NCBI GenBank assembly: GCA_027704905.1
Contig: CM051007.1
Span: 22,674,312 to 22,738,311 of the forward strand
Direction of reading: 5' to 3'
Length of the DNA: 64,000 nucleotides
Origin: Muraenolepis orangiensis
Lineage: Eukaryota; Chordata; Actinopteri; Gadiformes; Muraenolepididae
Shown: positions 40,523-55,200 of the stretch, piece by piece
How the letters are laid out: every line of letters begins with the position of its first letter
Position numbering within the stretch: the first letter of the stretch is position 1
The notes under the pieces: generated by a model
Told to the model about the DNA's origin: nothing
Seen by the model: the letters and a program-made list of their open reading frames with translations, nothing else
Database searches by the model: none
Made by a program: the position numbers and the translations under genes

Positions 40523-43499
40523 CGTGCTTTCGGCGGATTGCGATTCAGAGACGAGGAGCGAATAAGGGTCGAGAACTGAGAAAATGCGCCCTCGATTGTG
40601 TAGCGCTTTAGTGCGATTAAAGCGACGGAATTGTTTAAAAGTCTGTTTAGTCCGAGGATAGAAATGAAGCACAGCAAGCAAACTGATAAGAGAGATAGAG
40701 GAGGGGGGGGGGGTATACAAGGAGATAATGATAAACATGGGTCACACACAGCAACACACTGAACTGGTCACAAAATAAATAAACGACACAACTCGAAAGA
40801 AACACTACTTCGTTTCAAGCCAATGTTTCAAAACAGTCTCAATGTAATATTTCGACGCGGATCATAACAATAATACAATAAACGCTTTTACCTTGAGGTC
40901 GTGTTATCTCTCAGCCGTCCGGGTTGTCGCTACTTTGCAACATGCCGTAGTAACAACTTTACGCGTTTAGAGATTTCACTCCGCCACTTCGAAAAAAAGA
41001 GAGCCCTGCCACGACTCTTGGACTTTTTCCCAAACGTGTTTGTTCATAAATCATTACTCGACTTCTTATTTAACCTCGTCGGGCGTGCACCAGCGTAATT
41101 GCACCAGGAAAGTTCAGGTCACATTAAGGCGTCATACGGATGCCTCACATACACACCGGGTTTCAACTTGCACGTCACGCTAGAGCGTAGAGCGTAGACA
41201 CATGCGAACATGTCCTCATTATTCATTCACTATCGTAGGTGTGTCTGGGAGCCAAGAAGACTCCAACCCACTTCCAGAAGACCTTTGGTAAAGTTCCATT
41301 CGGAAATCAGTTTATGGACAGGAAATGATTGCCAAAAGGTGTACAAATAAAAATTGAAAATAAGATAATACAAAATAAACATATTGTGTGAAACGATTTA
41401 AAGACACAGTGGTGGGAGATGAGGGGGGAAGGACAAGAAAGGAGGGGAGTGAGGGGAGAGCTCTTGCACCTGACCCAAAGTTTCTCAGCAGGCAAATTAA
41501 CCAGAAAGTAGTCGGCCATGGGTCAATAGCATACTACTGTAGACTATACCTGGCTCTTTCAGTGGTATCAACATTTAATTTTACATCAAATATTGTATAC
41601 ATACAATACCACAATCTCTAAGTAGATCATGTATCACAAAGTATCATTCTTTCTAAGTGGTCATGTGTCATTTCAAATGTAAGACTATGTTCCCTAAGGT
41701 TGAATGATAATGATGTAAACCCTTCTTTGTAATCATTTCAAGTACCTGAAAAGGTTGCTTGTGGTAAAGGCATACCTTTTCCATCCTCATCCATCCAATA
41801 GGAGTATAACTGTTTGCGGTTCAGCTAAAGGGACTTAGTCAAACTGCAAGAATTCTCAGCATCACTTTTCAAACCAACGGGCAATGACATCGCCAACATC
41901 TCCTCAGAAGGAAACACACGGAGCTTCACCAGCAACTAAAAGTTGCTCCACCTACAGCAGACCATTGCTTGAATAAACCAAGCCATCCTGGAATCACCTC
42001 GCCAATCCAAAAACAAAAAACTGAAAATCGTTAAGAATAAAGCAACACATCTGCAAACTCCCTGTGTGCACCAGCAACGTTTATATTAATACAAACTCTG
42101 GCCTCAGAACGAATACGTCATCACCAATCATGGGCAATTCACTTCAAACACCCCCTGTCAATCATGCCCCACCTCTCACACATCAAGCCACCTTGAAGAC
42201 AACCAACATTCTCCCACAGTACACCGATAAACACCACACAATCTGCTTGTATTGTGATATTGCAAATTTCACATTCTGTATCCTACAAACATATGTTAAC
42301 CCACTATATGGCATTCAAAGCCTTGGTGAACTTGCACTTGGCCTGCATTTAGAACAAATCACTTTGTCCCAAGTCTCAAGTCGCCTACCTACAGTATTTT
42401 ATTTATTTTAATGGATGGAAACGAGTGAAAGCTCTGAGCTGTCCGATCAAGACAGATTCTTCCTGTCCTGTTCCTGCAGACACATTCCGGGGGCTGCCTC
42501 CCACGGATGCTGTCATCCCTTTCCTGATGAGTGAGCCAATGTTGTCAATGTCTGGAGCATTTGTGCAGGTGACTGTGTGTGTGTGTGTTTGTTCAATTAA
42601 AAATGATCTGCCTGTAAAAGGGTGTTCCTGGAGTAGGCCTGTATGCTTTGTGGGCTGATCCACTGCTGTTGACATGCTCGGTCCTCACTTATTTAGGTTA
42701 TTATGAAAAAACTGCAAGATCAGTTATCTCTTCTCCTCTTCTCTCTTTTTTCAACTGCATTATTTTATGCTTAAGGGTTGCAATTCACTAAAACACCTTA
42801 AAGGTCTAACTTATGATAGTCCAACAACAATCCCCCTAACATCAATGATCTCCCAGTCATCATTAACACATCCATAGTACATGTATATCTATATTGGAAT
42901 TCTAATTGCTCTACTGGAATATGTTGTATGAGTATGACTCACATTTAAATGTCTTTACAAAGTAAGGCTACCTAACTACAAAAGCGCTCAGGCATTTAAA
43001 TTGGACACTACCAACGTCATGCGGGGTCCTTACACAGGGGAAGCTCTAGCCCGCAGCTAGTTAACGGCTGTGTTTCATGTCCTCTCGTTGGCATATGAAA
43101 TAAATGCTTTTCAGGCGAGACGCCTTTAGCGTTGACAACTAAACGCTAACCCTTATTTCCAAATTTTACAGACGTAGCCATTTTTTTTCCCAGTGGAGCT
43201 TAGCCGGAGCTAGGTAGCTTTGTTCGCCTCCCACTTATCGGGATTAGCTAACGACAGCTAGCTAGCTGGCTAGCTAGCCACCAAGCTAACAACAATAATA
43301 ACAAACCAGCACCGCAGGCTTCGGGTTTAAGACTACGAATACGCGGACACGGGTCAAACCAGACTTTATTGTCGGACACGGATACAGTACATACATATAA
43401 TAGAGTTGTTGAGCGCTTAGGTTACAAAAGCTAGTTCTGTGCAGGCAATTACTACACAACCGCACAGCGTATCTGGTATCTGGCCGTTGTTCAGAAGCC
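40523..43499. other. Divergent intergenic region, RGS-bag6
   Basis: Head-to-head promoter interval of about 3 kb. It should hold the 5' UTRs of both genes. I see no other exon. Near 43230-43290 is a run of GCTAGCTA-type sequence just ahead of the bag6 start. The remainder (41200-43000) is AT-rich and unremarkable. Confidence 0.5.
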
Positions 43500-46400
43500 A
43501 TGGAAGAGTCAAGTGCCACCATCGAGGTGACCGTCAAGACGCTGGACTCCCAGAGTAGGAGCTACACGGTCAAAGGCGAGGTAATTCCATTGCACTGACG
43601 TTCGGTCAATAAGTAGCGGTGCAAATGTGTACTGAGCCAGCGTCATTGTGTCATTGTGGATGTGTTTTGATGATCTAATATGCTTGATCCGTGTGTCATT
43701 GCCACCAGTTGACGGTGAGAGGATTTAAGGAGCACATCGCCACGTCTGTCGAGATTCCGGTCGATAAACAGAGGCTGATCTATCAGGGAAGGGTGTTGCA
43801 AGATGAGAGAACATTGACTGATTACAGTAAGTACGATTAACACGATAGTTGGACCTGCTTAACGTCCTGCCGTGTTGTATTGCATACTAGATATTAAAGA
43901 GTAATTGTTATTCTATATTGTTTCTAGTTGTCACCTAACGTGGCTTAGTTATCGCAAAATCATCAGGATCATATCTGTAAGCAATGCAGGAGCTCGGGAA
44001 TCTATGTTACACATGGCCGCGGCACCCACAAAGATTCAAAGTGTATTCTGATATATAAAGCATGTATACAGTTGTGTGTGTGATAGTCACACCTATGAAA
44101 TAATGCAGACTGTTATAAACCACCTTGGTCTTTTGGAAATAATATGAGCAAATAGTCATGTAAATAGCAGAGCACACCAAGTTAAATGAGGGTAACAGGT
44201 GTATAATAGTAGGAATACCTGACGTGACTCCCAGCAGTAATAAAATACTAAAATCAAGCTTAAGGGCAAGCACAGTCTCCACTGCCACTGTTAGGGTAAT
44301 TGTGCTCGGTCATTCTTGAACATATCTTACAAGTATGACAGAGGCTTATCATAGAACATTTAGAGCTTAAATAAGCATTTTTCCGCAGGAAAGGAGGTCT
44401 TTAAATATAACTGGGCCCTCTATGCAGTTGAAAGGCATAACAAAAATATAAATTTGTGCTACATGACCAGAGAACAACCGTTCGAACGTGTCACCTGACT
44501 AATTTGCAAAACTGAATCCTGGTAAACTGGAGGGGAATTGATCATTGTTCATTTGCATATACTACCCACATTGTAATTGTAACAAACCTGGTTTAAAATG
44601 GGCACATTATTCATGTCAGAGCTAGTTTTGGTTTTTTCACTAACACTCTGTATTTTTACCCTCAGATGTGGATGGAAAAGTGATCCATTTGGTGGAGCGG
44701 GCGCCACCTCAGCCCACCTCCTCAGGCTCCGGGGGTGCAGGGTCGGCTGCAGGCGGCGCGGATGCAGGGCCGAGCACCAGCCACTCCTCCACCACCACAA
44801 CGCAGGGGGGCATACAGCATGACCGCAACGGGAACAGCTACGTCATGCTGGGCACCTTCAATCTACCCGTCAACATCATGGATCCACAGCAGATACAGGT
44901 AACGAGGTCCAGTCTGCCTGGAAAGAGTTTTCTCCCCTAGCCTATATTATCATGGTGGATTTGTTTTAATCGTTAGATTGGGCGGCAGGATAGCTCAGTC
45001 AGTTAGCTTGGGGACTGGAAGGTTGCCGGTTCCAGTCCCCTAAACACCTGGGCACTGCAGAGATGCCCTTGAGAAAGGCACCAGATCCCTACACTGCTCC
45101 CATGGCGCTGTATATATACAATTATCGCCCACTGCTCCTAAAACTAGGATAGGATGTTAATGTAGAGACTCTATTTTCTGTGTGTGTGTACATGTATGTG
45201 ACCAATAAAGAGGATTCAATCCTCCAGATTAAAATTTTAGATTTAGATTATTAAAGCATGCAGTGTTCCACTCCCGCCTTAGATTCAAACATGTACAAAA
45301 GCACAACCACAGCTATGCATACAGTGGAAGAAATAATCATTTGATCCCTTGTCGATTTTCTAAGTTTGCCCACTTACAAAGAAATGAACAGTCTATAATT
45401 GTAATGGTAGGTTTATATTAACAGTGAGAAACAAAATATCAAAAAGAAAATCCAGAAATGTACATCATATAAAAGTTATAAATTGATTTGCATTTAATTG
45501 AGTGAAATAAGTATTTGATCCCCTTGCAACCAACAAGAATTCTGGCCCTGACAGACCAGTTGGATAAGTCCTCTCGCTTTAAGAAAGTACTCCTAATATC
45601 AACTCATTACCTGTATAAAAGACACCTGTCCAAACTAGTTACCTGTATAAAAGACACCAGTCCACAGAATCAATCAATCAGATTCCAACCTCGCCACCAT
45701 GGGCAAGACCAAAGAGCTGTCTAAGGACATCGGGGACAAGATTGTAGACGGGTGGATGGGTCTTCCAGCACGACAATGACCCAAAACATACGGCCAAGGT
45801 AACAAAGGAGTGGCTAAAGAAGCACATTAAGGTGATGGAGTGGCCTAGCCAATCTCCGGACCTTAATCCCATAGAAAATCTGTGGAGGGAGCTGAAGCTT
45901 CGAGTTGCCAAGCATCAGCCTCGAAACCTTAAGGATTTGAAGAGGATCTGCAAAGAGGAGTGGACCAAAATCCCTCCTGAGATGTGTGCAAACCTGGTGA
46001 CCAATTACAAGAAACGTCTGACCTCTGTGCTGGCCAACAAGGGTTTCTCCACCAAGTACTAAGTCATGTTTTGCAAGGGGATCAAATACTTATTTCACTC
46101 AATTAAATGCAAATCAATTTATAACTATAAATGATGTCAATTTCTGGATTTTGTTTTTGATATTCTGTCTTTCACTGTTGAAATAAACCTACCATTAAAA
46201 TGATAGACTGTTCATTTCTTTGTAAGTGGGCAAACTTAGAAAATCGACAAGGGATCAAATAATTATTTCCTCCACTGTATGTGACGCGGGGTTATGTACT
46301 TTTGGAGCAGAATACAGTTGTAATGGATGGTTTTCTTGCGGCCCAGATGTCAGTTCAGCAGATGATGGCCGGAGTCGGTGAGGCTGGGAGGACGACCCGT

Positions 46401-49400
46401 GTCAACACCAACACCGGGGTAATGGCTTATCATCATGTAGTCGTTATCAGATTACTGCACTCATTGTTGGTCCTCCTGAGTCCACCTTGTTTGAAAACCC
46501 TTCAACCGATGGTTTCCCTCGCAGAGCAACGGATCGGTAGATGTCCACATCAACATGGATCAGTCTGTGCAGAGTGAGCCGAGGATGCGGCTTCAGCTGG
46601 CCGAGAACCTGCTGAGGGACGCTCAGGCGTTGATCCAGAGGCTGGAGGTAGGACTGCAGTTCAGCTCCTAATGCCAAGGTCTAACTAAACGCCTCTGTGG
46701 GAATGAGTTGATAACAACATGCCTGGGAAAAAATGTGAGATGTGAGCGTTTGCAAGGCAGCTTCGAAAGTGGTATCTCCTGGCAGAAATTACTTCTTCAC
46801 GTGGTCAGGAGTGAGCTCAGGACAACAATAACAACGGACACAAGTGATTTAGTTTCCTTTTTAAGTCCTATTGCAAATGATTACAACACCACATTTGTCC
46901 CTCATTAATGTCAAGATATCAGGTCACTAGTATTCTTGTCGTGAATTTCGACTAGGGCTGTAAGTGACTTTTCAAGTCGACTGATTCGGCAGTAGGCAAA
47001 AATGATAATAACAATTATTGTGTTTTACACACAATTCCCTTAAGTGGTTACAGAAGCAAGTTGTTGAGGGCATTCGACGAGAACCGATTTGGCAAAAAAC
47101 ACACTTATGGTTGGTCCAAGTCACCTTGGGTCGAACATGAAATATCTCTACTTGCAATAATTTCTTATAAATAATAATAATTTTCTTTTCCATGATTTTT
47201 ATGGAATAGAATTTATGCATCTTGAGCCACTAGCATTTTAATTACTTATTATAATGCACATAACACACATAAAAACACTAACATTGTTTTATGTTGTTGA
47301 ACTGAGAACATTTTAACCGACTTGGGGCTCTCTGAACAACGATTCGACTAGCCGGCTTTTAGTGTACAGCCCTACTTTTGTAGCATTTCCCAATCAATCT
47401 CGGTTTGATAAGCAAGACTAGACCTGAGACTGTTGTACTTCTGTGTGTTACTTTGTTTAGGGTCAGCCCAGTGATGGGGCCGCACCAGAGCCAAACGTAT
47501 CACCGCCCTCCTCTGACGCCGGGGCTACAACCTCGCAGCCCATGGATACCACCACTCCGGCTGCCCCTGCTCCATCATCATCATCATCATCATCCTCCTC
47601 CTCCTCCTCATCCTCTTCTTCATCTTCTTCCTCCACCCAAACGGAGGGTCCACCCCACCCTGCCTCCAAGTAAGGCTGTGGCAGAAATAACTCCTCATTC
47701 AGTTTCAACCTCATTACAGAGGGTCCAAAGGCAATGTAATTACCATGGAATGATCAAATTGTTGTTTACCCTTTGGGTAATGTGATTGGTTGGCATCCGT
47801 GGCCTTTCGTTAATGCACCCCCATTCTTTCTTGTAATTTATGTACATGCCAACAGCAGCAGTGAATTTCAATGCTAGAACACAAACTCCTGCCACCTCCA
47901 GGCACCATGAGGAATCGCCAATTTGGCGTTACCCGTAAAACAGTGTAAATAGTGTCTGGATGAAAAGTAAAATAAAAAAGAGCAGACAAATAAAACAACA
48001 ACCCAAAGCTGACTTTTTATTTTTTTTCTTCACCCCCGTCTCCAGCCACCCGAGCCCAGCGGAGTTCGTGCAGGTTCTCTCTGAGGTGAGGCGGGTGGAG
48101 GAGAGGCTGCGGCCGTTCATCGAGAGAACCCACGCCATCCTGGGTACGGCCACGCTGGCCGACTACAACAACAATGTGAGGATATTTTTTCCCTCGGGGG
48201 GAGCGGCCTCTTGGCGGCCTGTGTCAGTCCTGTGCCCACTTCCTCTCTGTTTGGAGCCCCTGCTTGAGGTAGTGGAACCCAGAGGAAGCTACGACAGGGC
48301 TGCCCACGCACAGTCCAAGTAGCAACTGCCAATGACTCTGAATACTTTTTTTTTTTTAATAAATTGATGATAGTAATATAATGAGTAAATACTAATAATA
48401 TAATTTGTTTTTTGAATATTTACTATTACATTTAAGCTACAAGTCGCATTTATCGGGGGGCCAAGCCTAATACAGATCTTTACGATAGTCTTAGTTTTTA
48501 TAGTGTTGATGATGATGCCGGTGTAAAATAATAATATTCAATTGGAATGGACTTCCAGACCCGGGAGAGGGACGAGGACCAGCGCACACTCAACGGGGTG
48601 GGAGATGGCCTGCGTCTCCTTGGCAACACCTTGGTTGCCCTAGGCGATTTGCGCTGCAACCTGACCGCCAACCCCCCCCGGCATCTCTACGTGGTTCGAC
48701 CCCACTTCCCCTCCCCTGTCCTCCTGCAGGCCGGCCTGCCTCACATGCCAATTCCAGTAGGTTTAACGCGTGTGTGTGTCAACTGTCTGGTTTGTATGGT
48801 GGTAATGTTATCACCATATATATGAATGGCAAACTTGAAAAATCTTTTGAAGGATTATTACATTGTAATATATACTGTATTGCCTTGTTATTTCAGGGCA
48901 ATGCCGGTCTGGCTGACCATCGTAACTGTAACTAAAACATCCGGCAATATATTTTGTCAAAATAACTTCCTTCTAGTGATTCTGCTGAAGATACATTTAG
49001 CGATGGCATGCCTGCCACAAACTGAAACGATGGCAACCTAGCACTTTGGTCATTTGGAATCAATGTACGTTGGTCAGTGTGGTTTTTAAGGACAACAGTG
49101 AATCGCCATACAAGTACTTTACTGTACTTGAGGGATGCAGGATGCCGAATGTTATTGGGCAGAATCTGCACAACAAAGTGATTAAAAAAATATATATTTA
49201 TGATGGTAACTGATGTAGAAGTGAAGCCGGGAGATAGCGTTACGCTTGTTTGATCACTCAGACCGGTACTTTAATGATGACAATAAATCCTACTCATGAA
49301 TAAGGTACTCATTACCTGTTCCCTTTTTAATACTTGACTCATATAATTAAATTGTTATCTTGTCAACAAAGGCAGTTTGATTATGGCCTCTAAGATCTGC

Positions 49401-52188
49401 TGGCGTCTTCGTTTCATGTTGAGAGGGCGTCATGTAAAGACGACACGATACTTCCGTATTGCCCAGACCCTTCTCATCTCTGCTACTCTCCATGCTGCCC
49501 CCTTTTCAAGTCCATGTTCTCCACTGCTTTGTTGTAGATCAACCTCGGGGCCACCATGACTGCCAATGGACGGCCAGCGGCAGAAGGTCAAGCGCAGCCA
49601 TCGAACGCCGCTGGCCAACCGGGGCAGCAAGGCACTGGCCAGGCTCCGCCCCCCCAGCCAAACGGTGCCACCACCAACAACCAGATGCCCGGGGGGCAGG
49701 GGCAAGGGGGCCCCCGGGTGATCAGAATCACCCACCAGACCATGGAGCCGGTTGTCATGATGCAGATGAACATCGACGGTAAGGTCTCCAAGCCGGGCCT
49801 GTGGGTGCCATCTTGTGGCCGTCCACAGAGCTCTCTGCTCACCGCTCACTGTTCTGTTCTGTTCTGCAGGGGAGTCGGTCGGCGGTCCTGGACAGCCCAA
49901 CGCCGCAGCTGCTGGTCAGCCCGGTAAGATGTTCCCGATTTATGTATTTTTTGTTTTTTACCAGAACAAAAAAAACTGATGATGAAAAAATGATGTTGAC
50001 GAGGTCAATTATTTTCTATTTTGTGTTTAGGAGCGACACCCGTCCACATCCCAGGGCTCCCCCCGGAGTTCATGCAGGCCATTGTCCATCAGATCTCCCA
50101 CCAGGCTGCCGCCATGGCCGCGGCCGCTGCGGCCGGCCACCCCGGACATATGCCTGGGGCGCCGCCCGCCCCATCCACACCGGGCACCGAGGGATCCACC
50201 CCGTCTCAGCAGCCCCCTCTGCCCACACAAGCCCGGGTGGTCATCACCAGGCCCGCCTTCTCTCCTCGCGGCCCCCAGCCCATGGGGCCGCGCAGTGCCA
50301 CCATCAACCTGAGGCCGATGGCTCCCCCGACCGCAGGGCCCCAGCAGGCAGGGCAGGTACTGTCCGGGAACACGCCGGAAGAGGTGGTGCGGGGGGGGGT
50401 AGTTTGTACTTGGGCTTCTGTACTGCCGTCTTAATGTAGTTCATTTTTTGCCCCCTCCCTCAGCAGTCCACACCCCTGGCTCCTTCCCCTCTCAGCCAGA
50501 TGATCAGCGGGTTAGTTGGACAGTTCCTGGTGCCCGGGCAGACAGGTGAGTGGAGCAATGCGTTAAATTCTGTTATCGTGTCAGTCAGCAGAGGCCTTTT
50601 CCCAGCAGAGGTCTTATATCGTGAGGATATCTTTCGAGGGAATAACCGCTGTTAACGTGTTCTTCCAATCGCCTGATAGGCGATCCGACATTCTCCTCTT
50701 CCCACTCCTACTCCTTCTCTACCTCTTCATCAGATTCCTCCTTTTCCTCCACCCCGGCTCCTCCTCCTGCTCCTCCTCCTCCGTCTGCCAATCTCTCTGG
50801 ACACACATGCACCTCCTGCACCAGCACCACCACCACCAGTAGCAGCAGCAGCAGTAGCAGTAGCAGCGCCTCATCCTCCACAGGACTACCAGCAGAGGGG
50901 GTCCCCGAGGGCCATCTGGCCCAGCTGCTGGGCTCCCTGTTGGGTGGCGCGGCCGGACAGGTGGGGGGTGCAGGGGGAGCACCGGCAATCACCGTGACTT
51001 TGCCCGGGATGCCTGGCATGCCGGGCAGCTTCTTCCAGGGCATGTCAGACTTCATGCAGGTGATTTTAGTGTTATGGTTATAGTTATGGTTAAAAAATGC
51101 TTTATGGAATGGATTACATTTTGTTGTGACGTGATAGTTGCCAACAAATCATGTCTGAATTTAAATGTTGTCTTGTACAAAATGAAAAATGCATTTTGCC
51201 CAAGTATAAACTAAAGATGTTTTCTCGACTTGGCGGTTCGGGCAGCCCCAAGCAGCTTCTGGTGGCCCGACCGCCCCCCCGGCGGGCGCCCCCCCTCCTC
51301 CGGTCCCCGGTAGCGCCGGCGGCGGTGCAGGCGACACCCTGAGCCCAGAGCTGTTCACTGGGATCGTCCAGGGCGTGTTGTCCACCATGATGGGCTCCCT
51401 GGGGGCACAGCAGGGCACGGGAGAGAGCATCGCACACTTCATCCAGAGGCTGTCCCAGACCAGCAACCTGTTCACGCCCGGCTCTGGGGACGCCGTCGGT
51501 GAGTAGGACGGCCGTCGACTAGACTCAGCCCCGGTGGGTGGGGGGGAAACATTATGAAGTCTGGGAAAACTAAAAAGGTTGTTTCTCTGGCACAACCACC
51601 AGAACAATGATTTGCACCCGCATAATTGCTCCTAATTATATTTTAAGGTTGCCCAGATTACATTCCACGACTGAAATGGTCCTAATTTTGAGCCTGACCT
51701 CATTACAGAATATGAAAGTGATTGCCCTTTTGATAATATGATGCCCGGCATACATGGCTGTGGTAAATAATCCCTCTGTTTTTTTTATTGATGTATGCTG
51801 ACTGCAGCAGTAAGATATTATGATTATTATGGACGTAATTTTGTATGTGGCCCTCCAAAGGTTGTGTGTCCCACCACCACCAGCTCTCTTGTCTACAATC
51901 AAACCCTCCTGCAGGCCTCTCGATTCAATTAAAAATACAAAGGTTGTGTGTCTGATTTAAAGGAGTGGTAGAACGTGTTGAGGATATTCCCGCCCCTCCT
52001 CTATCCCCCTGCCAGGCTTCTTCGGTGACCTGCTGTCGCTGGTGTGCCAGAGCTTCTCCATGGTGGACATGGTGCTGCTGCTGCACGGCAACGCCCAGCC
52101 GCTGAGCCGCATCCAGCCTCAGCTCACCGCCTTCTTCACCGAGCACTACCTCCAGGGCCGCCCACCCACCGACGCCAACATCACCGTA

Positions 52189-52227
<39 letters not shown>

Positions 52228-55200
52228 AAAGTAGGCCTGGTTAACAGTTTCCCAGCTCTCTTCTTGTAGGATGGTGGTTTACTCTTCAAAATATGAATGT
52301 ATAGGAGGCACGTGACTCTCTTTTGGGGGCAGGGGATTGTGATTAAAGGGCTACAACTTTTTAATTATTTTTGATATTTATGTCGAAAGTAAGCTCTCTA
52401 AATAGCTACTCGAAATTAACTCTCTCGACCAGCCGTGCAATTGTTTAAATATGTAACCCTGGATGTTTTTTTTTTTTTAACCCCCACCAAATGTTCAAAT
52501 CTATCCGCCATTGGCAGGTGTTCATTTTGGACCCTGGCTGTGACCCACATGTATTATGTTTTGATTCAAATACTTTCCACATCTTGACGTCCGTCTGTTT
52601 GTTGCAGACAGCAGCTGAGGAGCTGATCAACGGCCTGGAGGAGTACATCGTGGAGAGCTTTGTAAGGCCTCACACTACCTCTAGTTCTCCTTCTTGTGGT
52701 GTGAAGAGAAATGTCATGTACACATCAGTACCCCTTACTATACCAACATGGCTTTTGTGTATAACTATTAATAGATGGCACAGAGCAAATACAAGATGCT
52801 TAACAGGGGGATATGGTCTCATAATCATAGTTATATTGCCTATACACCCTTATTCGTTTTTTTTACTTTGAGTAGCTCACTTTTGTGTTTGCATCCCTGC
52901 TTGTTGTTTAGTCATATGCGCTAAGGGTGCATATCCAAACACATCCTGCCAAATACTAGGGGTGGCAGTTGCTCTGTTGGGACTTAGCTTGGGAACCCGA
53001 AGGTCGCCAGACCTGGGCACTGCCGAGGTGGTCTTGAGCAAGGCACCTAGACCCCTACACTGCTCCTAATACTAGGATGGGTTAAATGCAGAGAAACAAA
53101 TTTCACTGTGTTCATGTATGTGACCAATAAAGAGGCTTCAATCCTCCAGATTTAGACTAACTAGTTAACTCTACAATATTGACCCCCCTACACCAGATGT
53201 CTACATCTTCTCTTCCAGATTGTGATTTATTTAATTTTGATTTAACAAGGTTATTAAAATCTCATCGTCGTTCTTGTGGTTTGTGTGCATCAGGCAACCG
53301 TAACGGTGCGGGACGGAGTGGACATCATCCAGACCAACATGTCCTTCCTCAGGCAGCAGTTCACACGCATGGCCACACACATCCTGCGCTGCAGTGGTAA
53401 GGAGCTAACCGTCAGATTGGCTGGCGGGAGGCTGATGCTGGTATTCTGATGAGGGTTTTATGTGCGTGTCTATCTCTGACTTTGTCTCTGTCTGACTCTG
53501 GCTGCAGACCACACCTTTGGGCCTCGCCTGCTGCTGCTCTGCACACAGAGCCTGTTTGAGTGTCTGGCCCTCAACCTGCACTGCCTCAACGGGGAGCAGA
53601 GGGCTCTGACCGCCGTCATCAACCACCGCATTGTAAGTGGTCCCCAAGCAAGCACGCACGCACACACATGCACGTTATATGATTTCTATATGACGCAAAC
53701 GTTTTACATTATTCTATTAATATTATACCGTCCATGTGGGAACAGAGAACAATGTCCGCAGAGGTCAACCCCAGCCTGGTCAATTGGCTGACCAGCATGA
53801 TGTCCATGCGGCTCAACGTCATCTTGGAGCACAACCCTGTGACGGAGGACCAGATCCAACACTATGTCATCTACACCCGCCAGGTAGGAAACCAGGCCTT
53901 TTGGATTGGAGCCAACAGCTGTTCCCATTTACGTTGGGAACATGTGACAAAACACAATATCTGAATTAAAAAATGCAGATATCTCTAAAAAAAAGATATA
54001 ACCTTTTTTGTATTGATTTGTTATTCATATTTTTTATCTAACTTTAATACATATGTTTGGCAGGATGAGTCGACGCGTACAACGGAAATGTCCGAGGCCC
54101 CAGCTGAGCAGCAGCAGTCACAAAGCCAGGTGGAGGTGGGCTCTCTACTTACTTACTTTATGACGGAAATGGAGACCGTTTTTAAATCAGCAATTATAGT
54201 TTCAGACAGTTTAGTTTCAAGACTGTCTGCCCCTCCATTGAGCATGCTTCCACTAAATGTGTTGTATTCTACTTCCTTTTGTATGCTGATTATGATCAGT
54301 ACTTATTCCTGATAACTGATTTATTTTTTAGAAAAAAAAGATGTATACTGTGATTGTTTTTTTTTTGTTTTTATCTTTGTTTAGAGTTATGGGCTATGGC
54401 GACTTACATTATTAGGATACAACTATTAGGAAACAAATGTATTTGCTACAGTTTTCCGAGCAGTCCTCTCAAACTCTGTAAGAAACGTTGGTTGCGTTAC
54501 TCTTTCCTTTCTTTTAATCCCTTGTAAAGGAAACATAACCACAGTTTCCATTGGCCCCAGTGGTCCTTCTGACCCGTGCTCCCTCTCTCCCTCTCTACCC
54601 CTCCTGCACCAGATGGAGGAGGGCATGCCGTCACCAGCTTCGGCCGCCACGGTCGAGGAGCCTATGGCTGTGGTCGCCGAGGGCAGCCGAGACGCCCCAG
54701 CGCTGGCAGAGGAGAGGGCTCCGCCCCGCAGGATGCCGGTGGTGGTAGGGGGGGACACCCCGGTCCCGGCCCTGGCTGGACGGGACCGGCCTGGACCGGA
54801 CGTGGAGCCCTGGGCTGCTGGGGTGCCACCGGTGAGAATAGCTCATAATATAATCTTAATCACAATTAATCTGTATGTAATAATCTGTATGTTTGATGGT
54901 GTATTTATGATAATCTATAGTGATTTGATGGTGTATTTCTAATCTATAGTGATTTGGTGGTGCATTATTTATGATTATAATAATTTGATGGTGCATTGTA
55001 TATGATAATCTATAGTGATTTGATGGTGCATTATTTATGATCTATAATCTATAGTGATTTGGAGGTGCATTATTTAGGATAATACATAATGATCTGTTGT
55101 GACCATATAGGTCTTTCTGACCTATATGTCACAGGCTAAATAATATTGGGCACCACTGCTCTAGTGCAAAAAAAACCCCGAAATATCCCCAAGTCATAAA

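Noticed and set aside
40523..40738. Upstream in-frame ATG at 40738 extending the RGS protein by 72 residues
   Set aside because: The extension (MFIIISLYTPPP...) has no likeness to an RGS N terminus and includes a CT-rich stretch. The start at 40522 is preferred but not proven.
49430..49900. Minus-strand frames opposite bag6 exons
   Set aside because: Shadows of GC-rich coding exons; the plus-strand frames match BAG6 with correct splice sites.
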